A stretch of 64,000 nucleotides of DNA from Phaeodactylibacter sp. (lineage in GTDB: Bacteria; Bacteroidota; Bacteroidia; Chitinophagales; Saprospiraceae), in contig NZ_JALEGS010000065.1 in NCBI RefSeq assembly GCF_022763345.1, positions 1 to 64,000 of the forward strand, written 5' to 3'. The notes below the pieces were generated by a model. That model had not been told where the DNA came from. It ran no database searches and was given only the letters and a program-made list of their open reading frames with translations. Below are positions 51,453 through 61,054 of this stretch, one piece after another. The position numbers and the translations under genes were made by a program. The first letter of the stretch is position 1. Each line of letters begins with the position of its first letter.

Positions 51453-53690
51453 ATGAAAAACACAATCCTATTACCCTTGCTGCTGATCTGGCAGCTTTCT
51501 GCTTTTGCACAAGTCAGCCCGGACGACTCTCTCGCATTGGTTAGCCTTTATGAAGAGACCAATGGCAACAACTGGGCCAATGACGACAACTGGCTCACCG
51601 CTCCGGTCAGTCAATGGAACGGCATCACCGTGATTGACAACCGCATTCAGGCCATCCGGCTTCCGGACAATAACCTTACCGGCGCAGTTCCCAACGCCGT
51701 AAGCACCCTGATTGCCCTGGAAGTCATCGACCTGAGCGGCAATGCCCTTATCAGCCTTCCCAACCTGTCTGCCATGCCGCTGCTGAAAGAGCTGCAGGTA
51801 CAGGACAACGAGCTGGAAAATCTGCCAAATATCCCAACCAATATCTTCGACAGTATCCGGTGCGAAAACAACAGGCTGGAGTTTGACGACTTGCTGCCTT
51901 TAGCCGGCTTATCCACCACCACATTTACCTACGCTCCCCAGGCTACCTTTGCCGAATCGGGTTTCATCTATGCGTTTGACGGAGATGATGTAAGCCTCAC
52001 AGTCAATGCGCCTGGTACCGGCCTCAGCTACAGCTGGTTCTTTGAAGGCACACTGCTTACTTTGCCCAGCCCGGTTCCTGACCTAAATCTAGTTGGTGTT
52101 TCCGGCATTGATGAAGGAGCCTACGTAGCACAAGTTACCCATCCTCTGCTACCTGCCCTGGCCTTAGAAAGTGCTCCACAAACCCTGCTGCTATACGATC
52201 TCGATAGCCTGGGCGGTGCCTTCGTCCCCAATCAGATGATCATTGAGTTCACGGATGACGCCTCCGACTTTGAGCGGGATACCCTCAGGGCCTACTTTCA
52301 GGCAGAACTGCTCGACAGCTGCCTTTGCGGTGTCATAGAACTATGGGAATTGCCCGATACCAGCTATTTGCCGGAAGGTGGCATTGTAGTGGGCCTTGAA
52401 GAAACCAAGGAAGCTGCGAAGACGAAGTCTAAAGTGGAAGACCTCAACAACAATTACGTACTCCCACTGCAAGACCAGCAACAAACCCATCCGGCAAGCC
52501 CAACGCCGCCCTCAGGCCCGGGAAGGAGGAGAGGCCGGAACTGGTCTCCCAAAGTAGCCGTCATAGATGTGGGCATTGACAATACCCACCCCGATCTTGA
52601 AGGCATGTTGGCTCAAAATGAAGCTGAAATGCAGAATGGCATGGATGACGACGGCAACTGCCTGGTTGACGATTTCGAGGGCTACGACTTTGCGGAAGAA
52701 GACAATCAGCCACTTGACCCGGTCAATGGGCACGGTACACATATCGCGGGCATTATTACGGACGGTGACCCACCAGGCACACTTGAGCTGCTGAGCATAA
52801 AAAGCCATCAGGACGATGGGCTCGGGCTCCTATTTGAAGCCCTCTGCGGCATTTACTATGCCCGCGATCAGGAAGCGCAGGTGGTCAACCTTAGCTGGGG
52901 ATATCAGGGATTGCCTTCCCCCGTACTGGAAAATGCCATCCGCAGGGCTGGTGAGAACTGCAGAACACTCTTCGTGGCATCGGCAGGCAATGATACCACG
53001 AACAATGACCTTATTCCTCACTACCCCTCAGGCTTTGATCTGGACAACCTGATTTCAGTGGCGGCATTAGATATTACGGAGTCTGTCCTCGCCGACTTTT
53101 CCAACTACGGCATCCAAACCGTTGATATTGCCGCGCCCGGCACGCGAATTTTTAGTACCGTACCGGGCGGTGGCTATGATTTCCGTGATGGCACCTCTAT
53201 GGCCGCAGCAGCCGTTTCCAGAGCGGCAGCATTACTCTGGAAAACGAAGCCGGAAGCGACCCACCTGGATATCAAAGCTGCACTCCTGAACAGTGCCACC
53301 CAGCTTCCGGCGCTTGATAGCCTGGCATCAGGTGGAAAGCTCAACTTGTCAGCCGCTATCGATATGCTGGAGGGTATGCCGGTTGACAGCAGTTGCGCTG
53401 AGGTCAGCTCCTCGGCTTTCGCTATGCCGGTACAGCATGGGCTGAGCATGCAGGCTGCGCCACAGCCCTTTGGCCAGCACCTCAATATTACGCTGGACAG
53501 TGACCGCTCCCAAATCGTTTGGCTTGAGGTGCGCTCGGTGTTAGGGCAGCTCGTCTGGCAGCAGCAGGTTGATGTATACCCGGGCGAACAAACCGTTGAG
53601 CTCCATACCCCCAATTGGGCATCGGGATGGTACGTACTATCGGTAAAATCCGAACAACATAATTTTGGTATGCAAATTTTGAAGCAGTAA
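51453..53690 (+). CDS. S8-family (subtilisin-like) protease with LRR-like head and T9SS type-A tail
   Basis: After a signal peptide (LLLIWQLSAFAQ) a leucine-rich-repeat-like region (about 30-140: NNWANDDNWLTAPVSQWNG, LPDNNLTGAVPNAVSTLIAL) and a beta region follow. The protease domain (about 360-640) has the full triad: Asp372 in VIDVGIDNTHPDL, His427 in GHGTHIAGII, Ser582 in DGTSMAAAAVSRAAALL, with the oxyanion Asn in ASAGND. The usual Pro after GTSMAA is Ala. A type-A T9SS domain (VWLEVRSVLGQLVWQQQVDVYPGEQTVEL, ASGWYVLSVKSEQ) ends it, so it acts at the surface or outside. The ATG at 51453 opens the signal peptide; the frame begins at 51423. Confidence 0.88.
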   Translation: MKNTILLPLLLIWQLSAFAQVSPDDSLALVSLYEETNGNNWANDDNWLTAPVSQWNGITVIDNRIQAIRLPDNNLTGAVPNAVSTLIALEVIDLSGNALISLPNLSAMPLLKELQVQDNELENLPNIPTNIFDSIRCENNRLEFDDLLPLAGLSTTTFTYAPQATFAESGFIYAFDGDDVSLTVNAPGTGLSYSWFFEGTLLTLPSPVPDLNLVGVSGIDEGAYVAQVTHPLLPALALESAPQTLLLYDLDSLGGAFVPNQMIIEFTDDASDFERDTLRAYFQAELLDSCLCGVIELWELPDTSYLPEGGIVVGLEETKEAAKTKSKVEDLNNNYVLPLQDQQQTHPASPTPPSGPGRRRGRNWSPKVAVIDVGIDNTHPDLEGMLAQNEAEMQNGMDDDGNCLVDDFEGYDFAEEDNQPLDPVNGHGTHIAGIITDGDPPGTLELLSIKSHQDDGLGLLFEALCGIYYARDQEAQVVNLSWGYQGLPSPVLENAIRRAGENCRTLFVASAGNDTTNNDLIPHYPSGFDLDNLISVAALDITESVLADFSNYGIQTVDIAAPGTRIFSTVPGGGYDFRDGTSMAAAAVSRAAALLWKTKPEATHLDIKAALLNSATQLPALDSLASGGKLNLSAAIDMLEGMPVDSSCAEVSSSAFAMPVQHGLSMQAAPQPFGQHLNITLDSDRSQIVWLEVRSVLGQLVWQQQVDVYPGEQTVELHTPNWASGWYVLSVKSEQHNFGMQILKQ

Positions 53691-53695
53691 TTCCT

Positions 53696-53733
53696 GCCGG
53701 TGGGCCTCTTAATAACGGTCCACCGGCCTTTTT
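53696..53733 (+). terminator. Terminator behind the subtilase gene
   Basis: GCCGGTGG (53696-53703) pairs with CCACCGGC (53720-53727), followed by a CTTTTT run. Confidence 0.85.
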
Positions 53734-53808
53734 AAACCCGTAAAAAACCTCACCTGTAGCGCGATTCAGCGCCGGATATCCTACCTTTATTGGGCAAATA
53801 CGCCCACC

Positions 53809-56718
53809 ATGATGAAAAAACTATGGTTTTGGGGCGCGCTCCTGACCACGCTTGCTTTTTCCGGCACCGGAAATGCCTTGCCTTCCCATTCCTACACGAC
53901 CACTTCTTTCAGAGCTAACCTACAGCAGGAGGCCCCTTGTACTATCGCCGATAGCCTCGCCTACGACCAGGCTATGGCCCTCTACGATTCACTGGATGCG
54001 GAACGGACAATCGACTTCCTTGAAGATTTTTTCGCGCAGCGCAAGTCAAAGGCTTGTACAGAGACTGCCTTTCTGGGCGACCTTTGGCACAAGTATGGCG
54101 TGTTTCTGTACCTCACCGACCAATACCGTCAGGCAGAGCTGGCCTACGAGCGGGCTTTAGCAATCCGGATCGCCGTACTGGGGACTCACCACCCTGATGT
54201 TGCCCGCTCTTACCACAACCTTGGGGTCGCCCTGAAGGAAAAGGGGGATTTTATCAATGCCCTACCCCCGTTAAAGGAAGCCGTGGCGCTCCGGCAAAAG
54301 CTGGAAGCTCCGGAAGGCGTGGCCGACAGCTACTTTGAGCAAGCTGCGGTGTACAACGCCATGGGGGAATACAACATCGCGCTGGAGTACCTGCACGCGG
54401 CCCTGCCTGTTTTTCGGGAGCACTACGGCGAGCAGAGCTATGAAGTCGCTCAAACCTACAATGAGATGGGCATTGCCCACTGGAACCTCGGAGAATACCA
54501 GCCTGCACTGAAGCGCATACAACTGGCACAGGCTGTTTTTGTGGCACTCTACGGTGCTGACGATACGGACGTTGCCCTTACTCACATCAACCTGGGGAAT
54601 ATTTACGATGATCTCAGAGAGGGAGAACTAGCGCTGCACCAGTACAAAGAAGCGATATCCATCTACCAGCAATACGAAGGTTACGATTTATCCCTGGGGC
54701 TCGTTTATAACAACCTCGGTGTCGTCCTGCGAAAACTGAATTGGTACGAAGAATCCCGGAAGGCATTGGAGCAGTCCCTCAAAGCCAAAAACAGGGCTCT
54801 GGCTGCAGGGGCTCACCCCAATAAAGCGGCAACACTCGATAACATCGGCGACCTGTACCTGGATATGGGGCTTCTCGATAAAGCCCTGCAACAATACCAG
54901 CTTGCTATTTATCACCGGGTCCCGGGTTTTACAGACACCCTGGGTTACAGCAATCCCACGATAATCAATGCCGGCATCAGAGGAAGCTGGCAGAAGCTGC
55001 TCATTGTGATGGCTTCCAAAGCCAAAACGCTAAAAGCCCTTCATGAAAAAACCAAAGACCAGGCTTATCTTGAGCAGGCCCTGTCCGCTTATTACACCTG
55101 CGAACAGGTCGTAGCTCAGCTACAGCAACAGTACGAAACCCGTAAGTCGAAGCTATTCCTGCAGGAAAATGCCCTGCCGGTCTATGAAGAGGCCCTGGAA
55201 ACTTGCTTTTTGCTCCATCAAATCACGGGGAAGGACGCTTACATTGAAGATGCCTTTTTCTTTATTGAGCAAAGCCGGGCTACGCTGCTGGCTGCTACCC
55301 TACGGGATGCCCAGGCCAAGAACACAGCTGGTATCCCTGCCGAAATCCTCGCTCAGGAGCAGGGCCTGAAAGCCAACATCGGATACCTGGAGTCAAAACT
55401 AGCACTTTCGGCTGATACTACACGCCGTGCGCCCTTGCAAAGGGCATTAGCCGACTTGCGCCATCAGCTGCAGCTATTCACCACAAACCTGGAGGAAAAG
55501 TACCCCACCTACTATTTTGAAAAGTATCAGCGGACCAAGGCATCAACCGGTAATCTCGTCCGGCTAATGAAGGGGGCCAATGCCGGTTGGGTTTCCTACT
55601 TTGCCGGAGTAAAACGGTCCTACGCGCTATTTTGGAATGGGGCAGACTGGCAATTGTCGGCCCTTCCTGCACGGGCAGAATGGGAACCACTTATTCTTGA
55701 ACTGACCCGGGCACTCAGCCGGCAACAGCACAACCTCCCGCTGGAAACTTTCCAATCTCTTGCCTACCCGCTTTATACCGCGCTTTGGGCTCCCCTTGGC
55801 GAGAACCTGCCGAAGCGGGTCTTTGTGAGCCCTGCCGGCGCTATTCACCATCTGCCCATCAGCATTTTGCCGGGTTCAAAGGATGGAGGGCACTGGAAGG
55901 AACTGCCCTACCTGCTCCACAAGCACCAAATCACCTATGCCTATTCTGCTGCGGTCCTACTGCAACAGGAAAACCGGCCCATCCCAGCCAGTAACCATGC
56001 TTTTCTGGGCGTAGCTCCCATTTTTGCTAAAAATTCAGGGCTTGCGGCACTGTCCTACAATCAGCGGGAAGTCAACACTATAGAACAATCCTGGAAAGGC
56101 AGGGTCCTCATCGGTCCGCAAGCGACCAAACAGGCGTTTACAGAGCTCGCGGGCAACTACCAAATCCTGCACCTCTCCACCCATGCCAGTGCGGCGGAGG
56201 GTGGCTGGATTGCCTTCAGTAATACCCTGCCAGACCAACCAGACAGTAAACTGTACCTTTCGGAACTCTACCCGCTAAACCTTGCTGCCGAAATGGCTGT
56301 GCTGAGCGCCTGTGAAACGGCTACCGGAGAACTGGCAAGGGGAGAAGGGGTGATGAGCCTCGCCAGGGGGTTATCGTACGCCGGATGCCCCAGTACCGTT
56401 GCCACTTTATGGCCGGTGCTTCAAGGCAGTAGCTCGGGGATCATTCTGGAGTTTTACGATTTACTCAAAGCAGGCCACACAAAGGACGCCGCTTTGCAGG
56501 AAGCTCAGCTTTCCTACCTGATGAGTGAAGAGACCGACCTCATTGGGGCGCACCCCGCATTATGGGGCGGGCTGGTGCACCTGGGTACGCCAAGACCTAT
56601 TCCGCAACCTGGGCAACAGGGTTATCTGTGGTGGGCATCTGGTGCAATCGCTGTTGGTATTTTACTTTGGTTATTTGGCCGCCGGGCTCTCCTTAGCCGG
56701 GCGCAACAGGAAGAATAA
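53809..56718 (+). CDS. Exported TPR-CHAT protein (caspase-like protease domain), second copy
   Basis: The 969-residue protein has a signal peptide (WGALLTTLAFSGTGNA), then canonical tetratricopeptide repeats (about 90-380: SYHNLGVALKEKGDFINALPPLKEAVAL, TYNEMGIAHWNLGEYQPALKRIQLA, HINLGNIYDDLREGELALHQYKEAI, YNNLGVVLRKLNWYEESRKALEQSL, TLDNIGDLYLDMGLLDKALQQYQLA). The CHAT domain (about 680-925) has His792 in HLSTHASA and Cys835 in VLSACETATGELARGEGVMSLARGL. A C-terminal membrane helix (GAIAVGILLWLFGR) anchors it. The same layout as the protein at 15441-18239, but with more regular repeats. Its last 48 bases overlap the convergent lgt gene. Confidence 0.9.
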   Translation: MMKKLWFWGALLTTLAFSGTGNALPSHSYTTTSFRANLQQEAPCTIADSLAYDQAMALYDSLDAERTIDFLEDFFAQRKSKACTETAFLGDLWHKYGVFLYLTDQYRQAELAYERALAIRIAVLGTHHPDVARSYHNLGVALKEKGDFINALPPLKEAVALRQKLEAPEGVADSYFEQAAVYNAMGEYNIALEYLHAALPVFREHYGEQSYEVAQTYNEMGIAHWNLGEYQPALKRIQLAQAVFVALYGADDTDVALTHINLGNIYDDLREGELALHQYKEAISIYQQYEGYDLSLGLVYNNLGVVLRKLNWYEESRKALEQSLKAKNRALAAGAHPNKAATLDNIGDLYLDMGLLDKALQQYQLAIYHRVPGFTDTLGYSNPTIINAGIRGSWQKLLIVMASKAKTLKALHEKTKDQAYLEQALSAYYTCEQVVAQLQQQYETRKSKLFLQENALPVYEEALETCFLLHQITGKDAYIEDAFFFIEQSRATLLAATLRDAQAKNTAGIPAEILAQEQGLKANIGYLESKLALSADTTRRAPLQRALADLRHQLQLFTTNLEEKYPTYYFEKYQRTKASTGNLVRLMKGANAGWVSYFAGVKRSYALFWNGADWQLSALPARAEWEPLILELTRALSRQQHNLPLETFQSLAYPLYTALWAPLGENLPKRVFVSPAGAIHHLPISILPGSKDGGHWKELPYLLHKHQITYAYSAAVLLQQENRPIPASNHAFLGVAPIFAKNSGLAALSYNQREVNTIEQSWKGRVLIGPQATKQAFTELAGNYQILHLSTHASAAEGGWIAFSNTLPDQPDSKLYLSELYPLNLAAEMAVLSACETATGELARGEGVMSLARGLSYAGCPSTVATLWPVLQGSSSGIILEFYDLLKAGHTKDAALQEAQLSYLMSEETDLIGAHPALWGGLVHLGTPRPIPQPGQQGYLWWASGAIAVGILLWLFGRRALLSRAQQEE

Positions 56719-57588
56719 GCCTACCAGCATAAAGGGAATGCTCAGCAGCTGTCCGGTGCTCAGTCCCGCGTTCACGGCCGACTCAAACCCGCCCTGACTC
56801 GTCTTGAAGTACTCCAGCCCAAAGCGGATGACGCCCAAAACCAGCAGCAGGAACAACCCGAACATGCGGCCCAGGCGGTTCTTCGCATCGGTTTTCCAGT
56901 ACACCCAGTAGAGCAGGAAGAAGGTGAGCAGGTAACTAATGGATTCATACAGCTGCACCGGATGGCGGACCGGCACCTCGCTGAGCTCTACGCAAAACTT
57001 GCCGCTGGCCATTTCTGCCACTTCCACGCAACCCTGGCCGGCACGCTCAATGCAGGCCGAGCACTTTTCCCAGAGGTTGGTCTCGTTGCGGGGAAATTTA
57101 AAGCCCCAGGCGACGTCAGTAGGCTTGCCTACAATTTCGGAGTTCATCAGGTTGCCCAGGCGGATGAAGCACCCGGCAAGGGCAGTGGGGACCACCACTT
57201 TGTCCAGTACCCAGAGAACGGAGCGCTTTGACTCAAAACGGGAGAAAATCCAGAGGGCGAGGATGATGCCTATCGCTCCGCCGTGGCTGGCCAGCCCGCC
57301 TTTCCACACCATGGGAATTTCGGTGAGATGCTGCGAGTAGTAGTCCCAGTCGTAGAAGAACACATGCCCCAAACGGGCGCCCACCACAGCCCCCACGACC
57401 ATGTAAATGAAGATACGGTCCAGCCACTCTTCGGGCGCATTTTCGGCCTTGAACATCGCCTTCACAATGTACAAGCCTGCCAGAAAGCCGGCAGCGAAGA
57501 GCAGCCCGTACCAACGCAGGGTTAGCGGGCCAAGGTTAATGATTTCAGGGGAAGCCGTCCAGGTGATGTAGGCCAAAAGATCTTGCAT
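56671..57588 (-). CDS. lgt: Prolipoprotein diacylglyceryl transferase
   Basis: Lgt attaches diacylglycerol to the lipobox Cys of prolipoproteins in the inner membrane. Signs are IINLGPLTLRWYGLLFAAGFLAG at the start, KGGLASHGGAIGIILAL with the essential His-Gly-Gly, and the signature FIRLGNLMNSEIVGKPTD, plus PVQLYESISYLL. About seven membrane helices are seen. I use the ATG at 57588 (MQDLLAYITW), typical for Bacteroidota Lgt; the frame runs open to 57693. A Cys-containing insertion (EKCSACIERAGQGCVEVAEMA) follows the signature and is longer than in E. coli. Confidence 0.93.
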   Translation of the reverse strand: MQDLLAYITWTASPEIINLGPLTLRWYGLLFAAGFLAGLYIVKAMFKAENAPEEWLDRIFIYMVVGAVVGARLGHVFFYDWDYYSQHLTEIPMVWKGGLASHGGAIGIILALWIFSRFESKRSVLWVLDKVVVPTALAGCFIRLGNLMNSEIVGKPTDVAWGFKFPRNETNLWEKCSACIERAGQGCVEVAEMASGKFCVELSEVPVRHPVQLYESISYLLTFFLLYWVYWKTDAKNRLGRMFGLFLLLVLGVIRFGLEYFKTSQGGFESAVNAGLSTGQLLSIPFMLVGLFFLLRPAKESPAAK

Positions 57589-57718
57589 AGGTATTGACTT
57601 GTGCCCCAATATTAGGCATGTTTTAGCGGTTTTTGGGCGCTTATGGGTTAATTTTTTGATAATTTGGATGCCCACGGAACGAAGAGCTTCCATGGTTTAA
57701 CCCATCAAACCCTTTCAA

Positions 57719-58768
57719 ATGCCTGTGATGGACAAAGAACGCCCTGTACTCGTCACCGGAGCTTCCGGCTACATCGCTTCCTGGATTGTCCGCTTCCTGC
57801 TGGAGGAGGGCCACGTGGTACACGCTACCGTAAGGGATAAAACCCAAACGGAGAAAGTCGCTCACCTTACTGAAATCGACAGCCGGGAATCGGGCCAGCT
57901 CAGGCTTTTTGAGGCCGACCTGCTGAAGCCCGGGTCATTCGCAGAGGCGATGAAAGGTTGTGCGCTGGTGATACACACGGCCTCGCCATTCCAACTTAAC
58001 ACCAAAGACCCGCAGCGCAGCCTAATCGACCCGGCACTGAAGGGCACCCGCAATGTGCTGGAAACGGCCAAACATACTCCCGGAGTGCAGCGGGTGGTAC
58101 TGACTTCAAGCGTAGCAGCAATCTACGGGGATGCGATAGAGCTGGAAAGCGCTCCCGGGCAGGTTTTTACGGAGGAACAATGGAATGAAAGCAGCTCCCT
58201 CAGGCACCAGCCTTATTCTTACTCCAAGACGGTAGCCGAACGGGAAGCCTGGAAAATCGCTGGTACGCAGTTTGAGTGGGACCTGGTCACTATCAACCCA
58301 GGCTTTGTGATGGGACCATCCCTTAGTCAGCGTACCGATGGCACAAGTACACAGTTTATGCAATCTATGGCCAACGGGCAATTCAAAGCAGGTGCACCGG
58401 ACTTATACTTCGGGGTGGTAGACGTCAGAGAAGTAGCCCGGGCACATCTCCTGGCAGGATTTCTATCCGAAGCGGAAGGCCGGCATATCTTGTCTGCTTC
58501 AGAGCATAGCATACTGGAAATGAGCCATATGCTTCGGGAAAGCTATGGCGATAAATATCCCTTCCCGAAAAAATTACTCCCCAATATCTTCCTTTATCTG
58601 TTTGGTCCCTTCCAGGGCTTTTCCTGGAATTTTTTGCGCCGCAATCTCGGCTACCCCCTGCGTTTCAACAACCGAAAAAGCCGGGCAAAGCTGGGGCTGA
58701 AATACCGTCCGGTGGCGGAGACCCTGCGTGAGCACATCCAGCAATTGGAAAAAGACGGGTTACTGTAA
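57719..58768 (+). CDS. NAD(P)-dependent short-chain reductase/epimerase (dihydroflavonol-reductase-like)
   Basis: An extended SDR protein of 349 residues: the nucleotide loop VTGASGYIASWIVRFLLEEGH, the conserved LFEADLLKPGSFAEAMKGC, VIHTASPF, VVLTSSVAAIYG and the catalytic YSYSKTVAE (YxxxK). It resembles the group of dihydroflavonol 4-reductase and aldehyde/ketone reductases. The true substrate is unknown. Convergent with the DUF1648 gene, only 2 bases apart. Confidence 0.87.
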   Translation: MPVMDKERPVLVTGASGYIASWIVRFLLEEGHVVHATVRDKTQTEKVAHLTEIDSRESGQLRLFEADLLKPGSFAEAMKGCALVIHTASPFQLNTKDPQRSLIDPALKGTRNVLETAKHTPGVQRVVLTSSVAAIYGDAIELESAPGQVFTEEQWNESSSLRHQPYSYSKTVAEREAWKIAGTQFEWDLVTINPGFVMGPSLSQRTDGTSTQFMQSMANGQFKAGAPDLYFGVVDVREVARAHLLAGFLSEAEGRHILSASEHSILEMSHMLRESYGDKYPFPKKLLPNIFLYLFGPFQGFSWNFLRRNLGYPLRFNNRKSRAKLGLKYRPVAETLREHIQQLEKDGLL

Positions 58769-58770
58769 GC

Positions 58771-59241
58771 TTAAGCCAGCTTTTTCATACGGACATAGCC
58801 ATTGACGGTCAGCAAAAGGATAGCGCCAACGAATAACCAAATAAAAGTAGCGTTTAGTCCCGTCTGATGCCCCAATCCAATCTGCAAAATACCCCAGTGA
58901 ATATACGCCAACAGCAGGTTAGTCACGAACATAATACCGGAGACCAGCAGCCTCGACTCCCTGATCAGCGCCTCCCGGTTCTCGTCGGTGACCTTAACCG
59001 GGAAGTTGTAATTGTTGGGGTCGCGCCCGATTAGCCCCACCAGCACTGAAGTCGCAATAGCGATTCCCGGCAACAAGAAAATCATTGCTCTGGGGCCGTA
59101 ATCATCCGCCTGCCCACCCGCATTAAAGTGTATCGGCATTTGTTCCGGCAGGGAGCCGTAGTAAAACAGCCCGGTCGCCAGCATGAAAGCGATGCCGGCC
59201 AGGCTTAGCACATCCAGCGTAAAAAACAGTTGACGATTCAT
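58771..59241 (-). CDS. DUF1648-containing membrane protein
   Basis: The 156-residue protein has four hydrophobic helices. The segment between the first two, YGSLPEQMPIHFNAGGQADDYGPR, is the DUF1648 signature (LPxxxPxHFNxxGxxD) found in SdpI-like membrane proteins. Related proteins act in immunity to a toxin or are of unknown function. It is alone on its strand next to the ABC-class ATPase gene. Confidence 0.78.
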   Translation of the reverse strand: MNRQLFFTLDVLSLAGIAFMLATGLFYYGSLPEQMPIHFNAGGQADDYGPRAMIFLLPGIAIATSVLVGLIGRDPNNYNFPVKVTDENREALIRESRLLVSGIMFVTNLLLAYIHWGILQIGLGHQTGLNATFIWLFVGAILLLTVNGYVRMKKLA

Positions 59242-59297
59242 AGGTTAAGTCTTCATTGTAAAAAGGGTATCAGATTTAAAATTACTCAATCCTTGCA

Positions 59298-60995
59298 TCA
59301 TGGAGCCTCCCGGGGATTGACCCTCAGCCCCCGTAGTCGGTTCAGCGCAGCTGCCAGCTCGAGAGATCGGAAAGCCGCATAATCACCATTTGGTTCCTTC
59401 TGCAAAACGCCAAGCCCCTGCTGTTCGATATCCTGCATGACCCGGTTTAGAGCTTCGGGCAGAGTTGCTTCGCCCAGGTAGCGCCGGAGGTAAAGCAGGG
59501 CATCCGCAACAGCGTTCAGTTGCCCGTTGTCTACCAGTTGGGCGACGGCAGACAGGTCGATATCATACCGGCCAAATTGTATGCTGCGGGTGTCAAAAGC
59601 CCGGACTTTCTCCCGTTTTCCTTTTTTGGCATTCAGGCTTTCGGGCAGGGGTATGCGCCGGGATTGGGTGGGAAAGGCAGCGGGCGTTTCCACTGACCGG
59701 GACTGGGGGAACTCCTGCGCGACGGACCTGGCACGCGTGGTCAGGTCCTCCGGCCGGTAGGCATTCATGCCGATGACGGTGTCTGCAGCATCGAGGTAGA
59801 GCCCGGAGCCGCCGAGCACCAGCACCGTACTGACGCCCTGCTCCTCGTACAACTGCCGGATGCGGTCCACAAAAGGCGTAATGGGCTCCCGCTGCTGCGG
59901 AATAAGCGCCTGCATGCGCTGATCACGGATCATAAAATTGGTGGCCGAGGTGTCTTCGTCAATGAGCAGCGCCGTTGCCCCGGCCTCCAGGGCTTCCATC
60001 ACATTCGCTGCCTGAGAAGTGGAGCCGCTGGCATTTGGAGTGGAAAACTGCTGGGTGGGCTGCCCGCCCGGCAGGTTGTTGATGAAGGGGGAAATGTCGA
60101 CCCGCTCAATGTAGCGCCCGTCCTCTGCCCGGATTTTAGCCGCCCGAGGCTGACTGACGACAAAGGAGCGCCCATCGCCGGGAATGTGATTGTAAACACC
60201 CAGCTCGATAGCGCGCAGCAGGGTAGACTTGCCGTGAAAGCCGCCGCCGACAATGAGGGTAATGCCTTCAGGAATGCCCATCCCTGTTATGGTGCGGTTG
60301 GGCAGCGCCACTTCCACCCGAAGGCTTTCGGGCGATTGAAAAGGCAGCCCGCCAGACATGGGTCGGTCATCCACCCCGCTGGCCCGGGGCAGTAGGGCGC
60401 CATCGGCTACAAAAGCGACAAGGCCTAATTCCGGTAGGCGGCTCCGTAGTGCATCCGCATCCTCGTTGGTAAAAATATGCTCCCTAAGGATGGCTTCATC
60501 CTGCACCTCGAAGGGTAGGCTATGAGCTACAATCTGAGGAATTTCCTGCTCAAAGATGACCGCCGCCTGCCGCCCGGCGATGCGGCGCCCGAAAGCTGGC
60601 AGCCCCACCCTAAAGCGGGCCTCCATCCAATCGTCCCGGAGCACCACTGAGGTACGTTCCAGTATTTCCTGTCCGGGCTGAGCGATGAATACCGCCCCGC
60701 TTTTGCCACTGCCCCGGTTGCCTTTGCTGAAGCGCCGGCACGCCCGGCTAAACTGCCGGTTGAGGTAATCGCACAGGGCGATCCTTCGGCTTTTGTTGGC
60801 CTGCGCCCAATCGGGGAAGGTGTTCCGGATGCGCACACGCACGCGGCTTGGAGCCGCAAAGGGGTCACCCTGCACATGATCGATGGACAACTCAAAACCT
60901 TCAAAGGCGTACTGCCCACAGATGTCCTTGTAGGCTTTGTAGCTTTTGCCGTCGAGGTGATGGAGGGTGGATTGTAGTTGTTGGGCGGTTTTCAT
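59298..60995 (-). CDS. ABC-class ATPase domain protein (PF09818 type)
   Basis: The 565-residue soluble protein belongs to the predicted ABC-ATPase family without membrane parts. The N-terminal region starts LDGKSYKAYKDICGQYAF, a family mark. The P-loop is LIVGGGFHGKSTLLRAIE near residue 245, the signature-like region is SGSTSQAANVMEALEAGA, and the Walker B is ALLIDEDTSATNFMIRD near 340; a late D-loop-type VLVLGGSGLYLDAADTVIGM follows. Biological role is not known; relatives are widespread and single-copy. Confidence 0.86.
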   Translation of the reverse strand: MKTAQQLQSTLHHLDGKSYKAYKDICGQYAFEGFELSIDHVQGDPFAAPSRVRVRIRNTFPDWAQANKSRRIALCDYLNRQFSRACRRFSKGNRGSGKSGAVFIAQPGQEILERTSVVLRDDWMEARFRVGLPAFGRRIAGRQAAVIFEQEIPQIVAHSLPFEVQDEAILREHIFTNEDADALRSRLPELGLVAFVADGALLPRASGVDDRPMSGGLPFQSPESLRVEVALPNRTITGMGIPEGITLIVGGGFHGKSTLLRAIELGVYNHIPGDGRSFVVSQPRAAKIRAEDGRYIERVDISPFINNLPGGQPTQQFSTPNASGSTSQAANVMEALEAGATALLIDEDTSATNFMIRDQRMQALIPQQREPITPFVDRIRQLYEEQGVSTVLVLGGSGLYLDAADTVIGMNAYRPEDLTTRARSVAQEFPQSRSVETPAAFPTQSRRIPLPESLNAKKGKREKVRAFDTRSIQFGRYDIDLSAVAQLVDNGQLNAVADALLYLRRYLGEATLPEALNRVMQDIEQQGLGVLQKEPNGDYAAFRSLELAAALNRLRGLRVNPREAP

Positions 60996-61054
60996 GCGGG
61001 GAAGTTAGGGAGATTGCTGCATAGCTTGTAATTTTCCCTATCTTCCCTTCAAAA

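Noticed and set aside
53740..53808. TACCTTTA at 53782-53789 as promoter of the second CHAT gene
   Set aside because: The last base departs from TAnnTTTG and no upstream box is visible; too weak to list as a feature.
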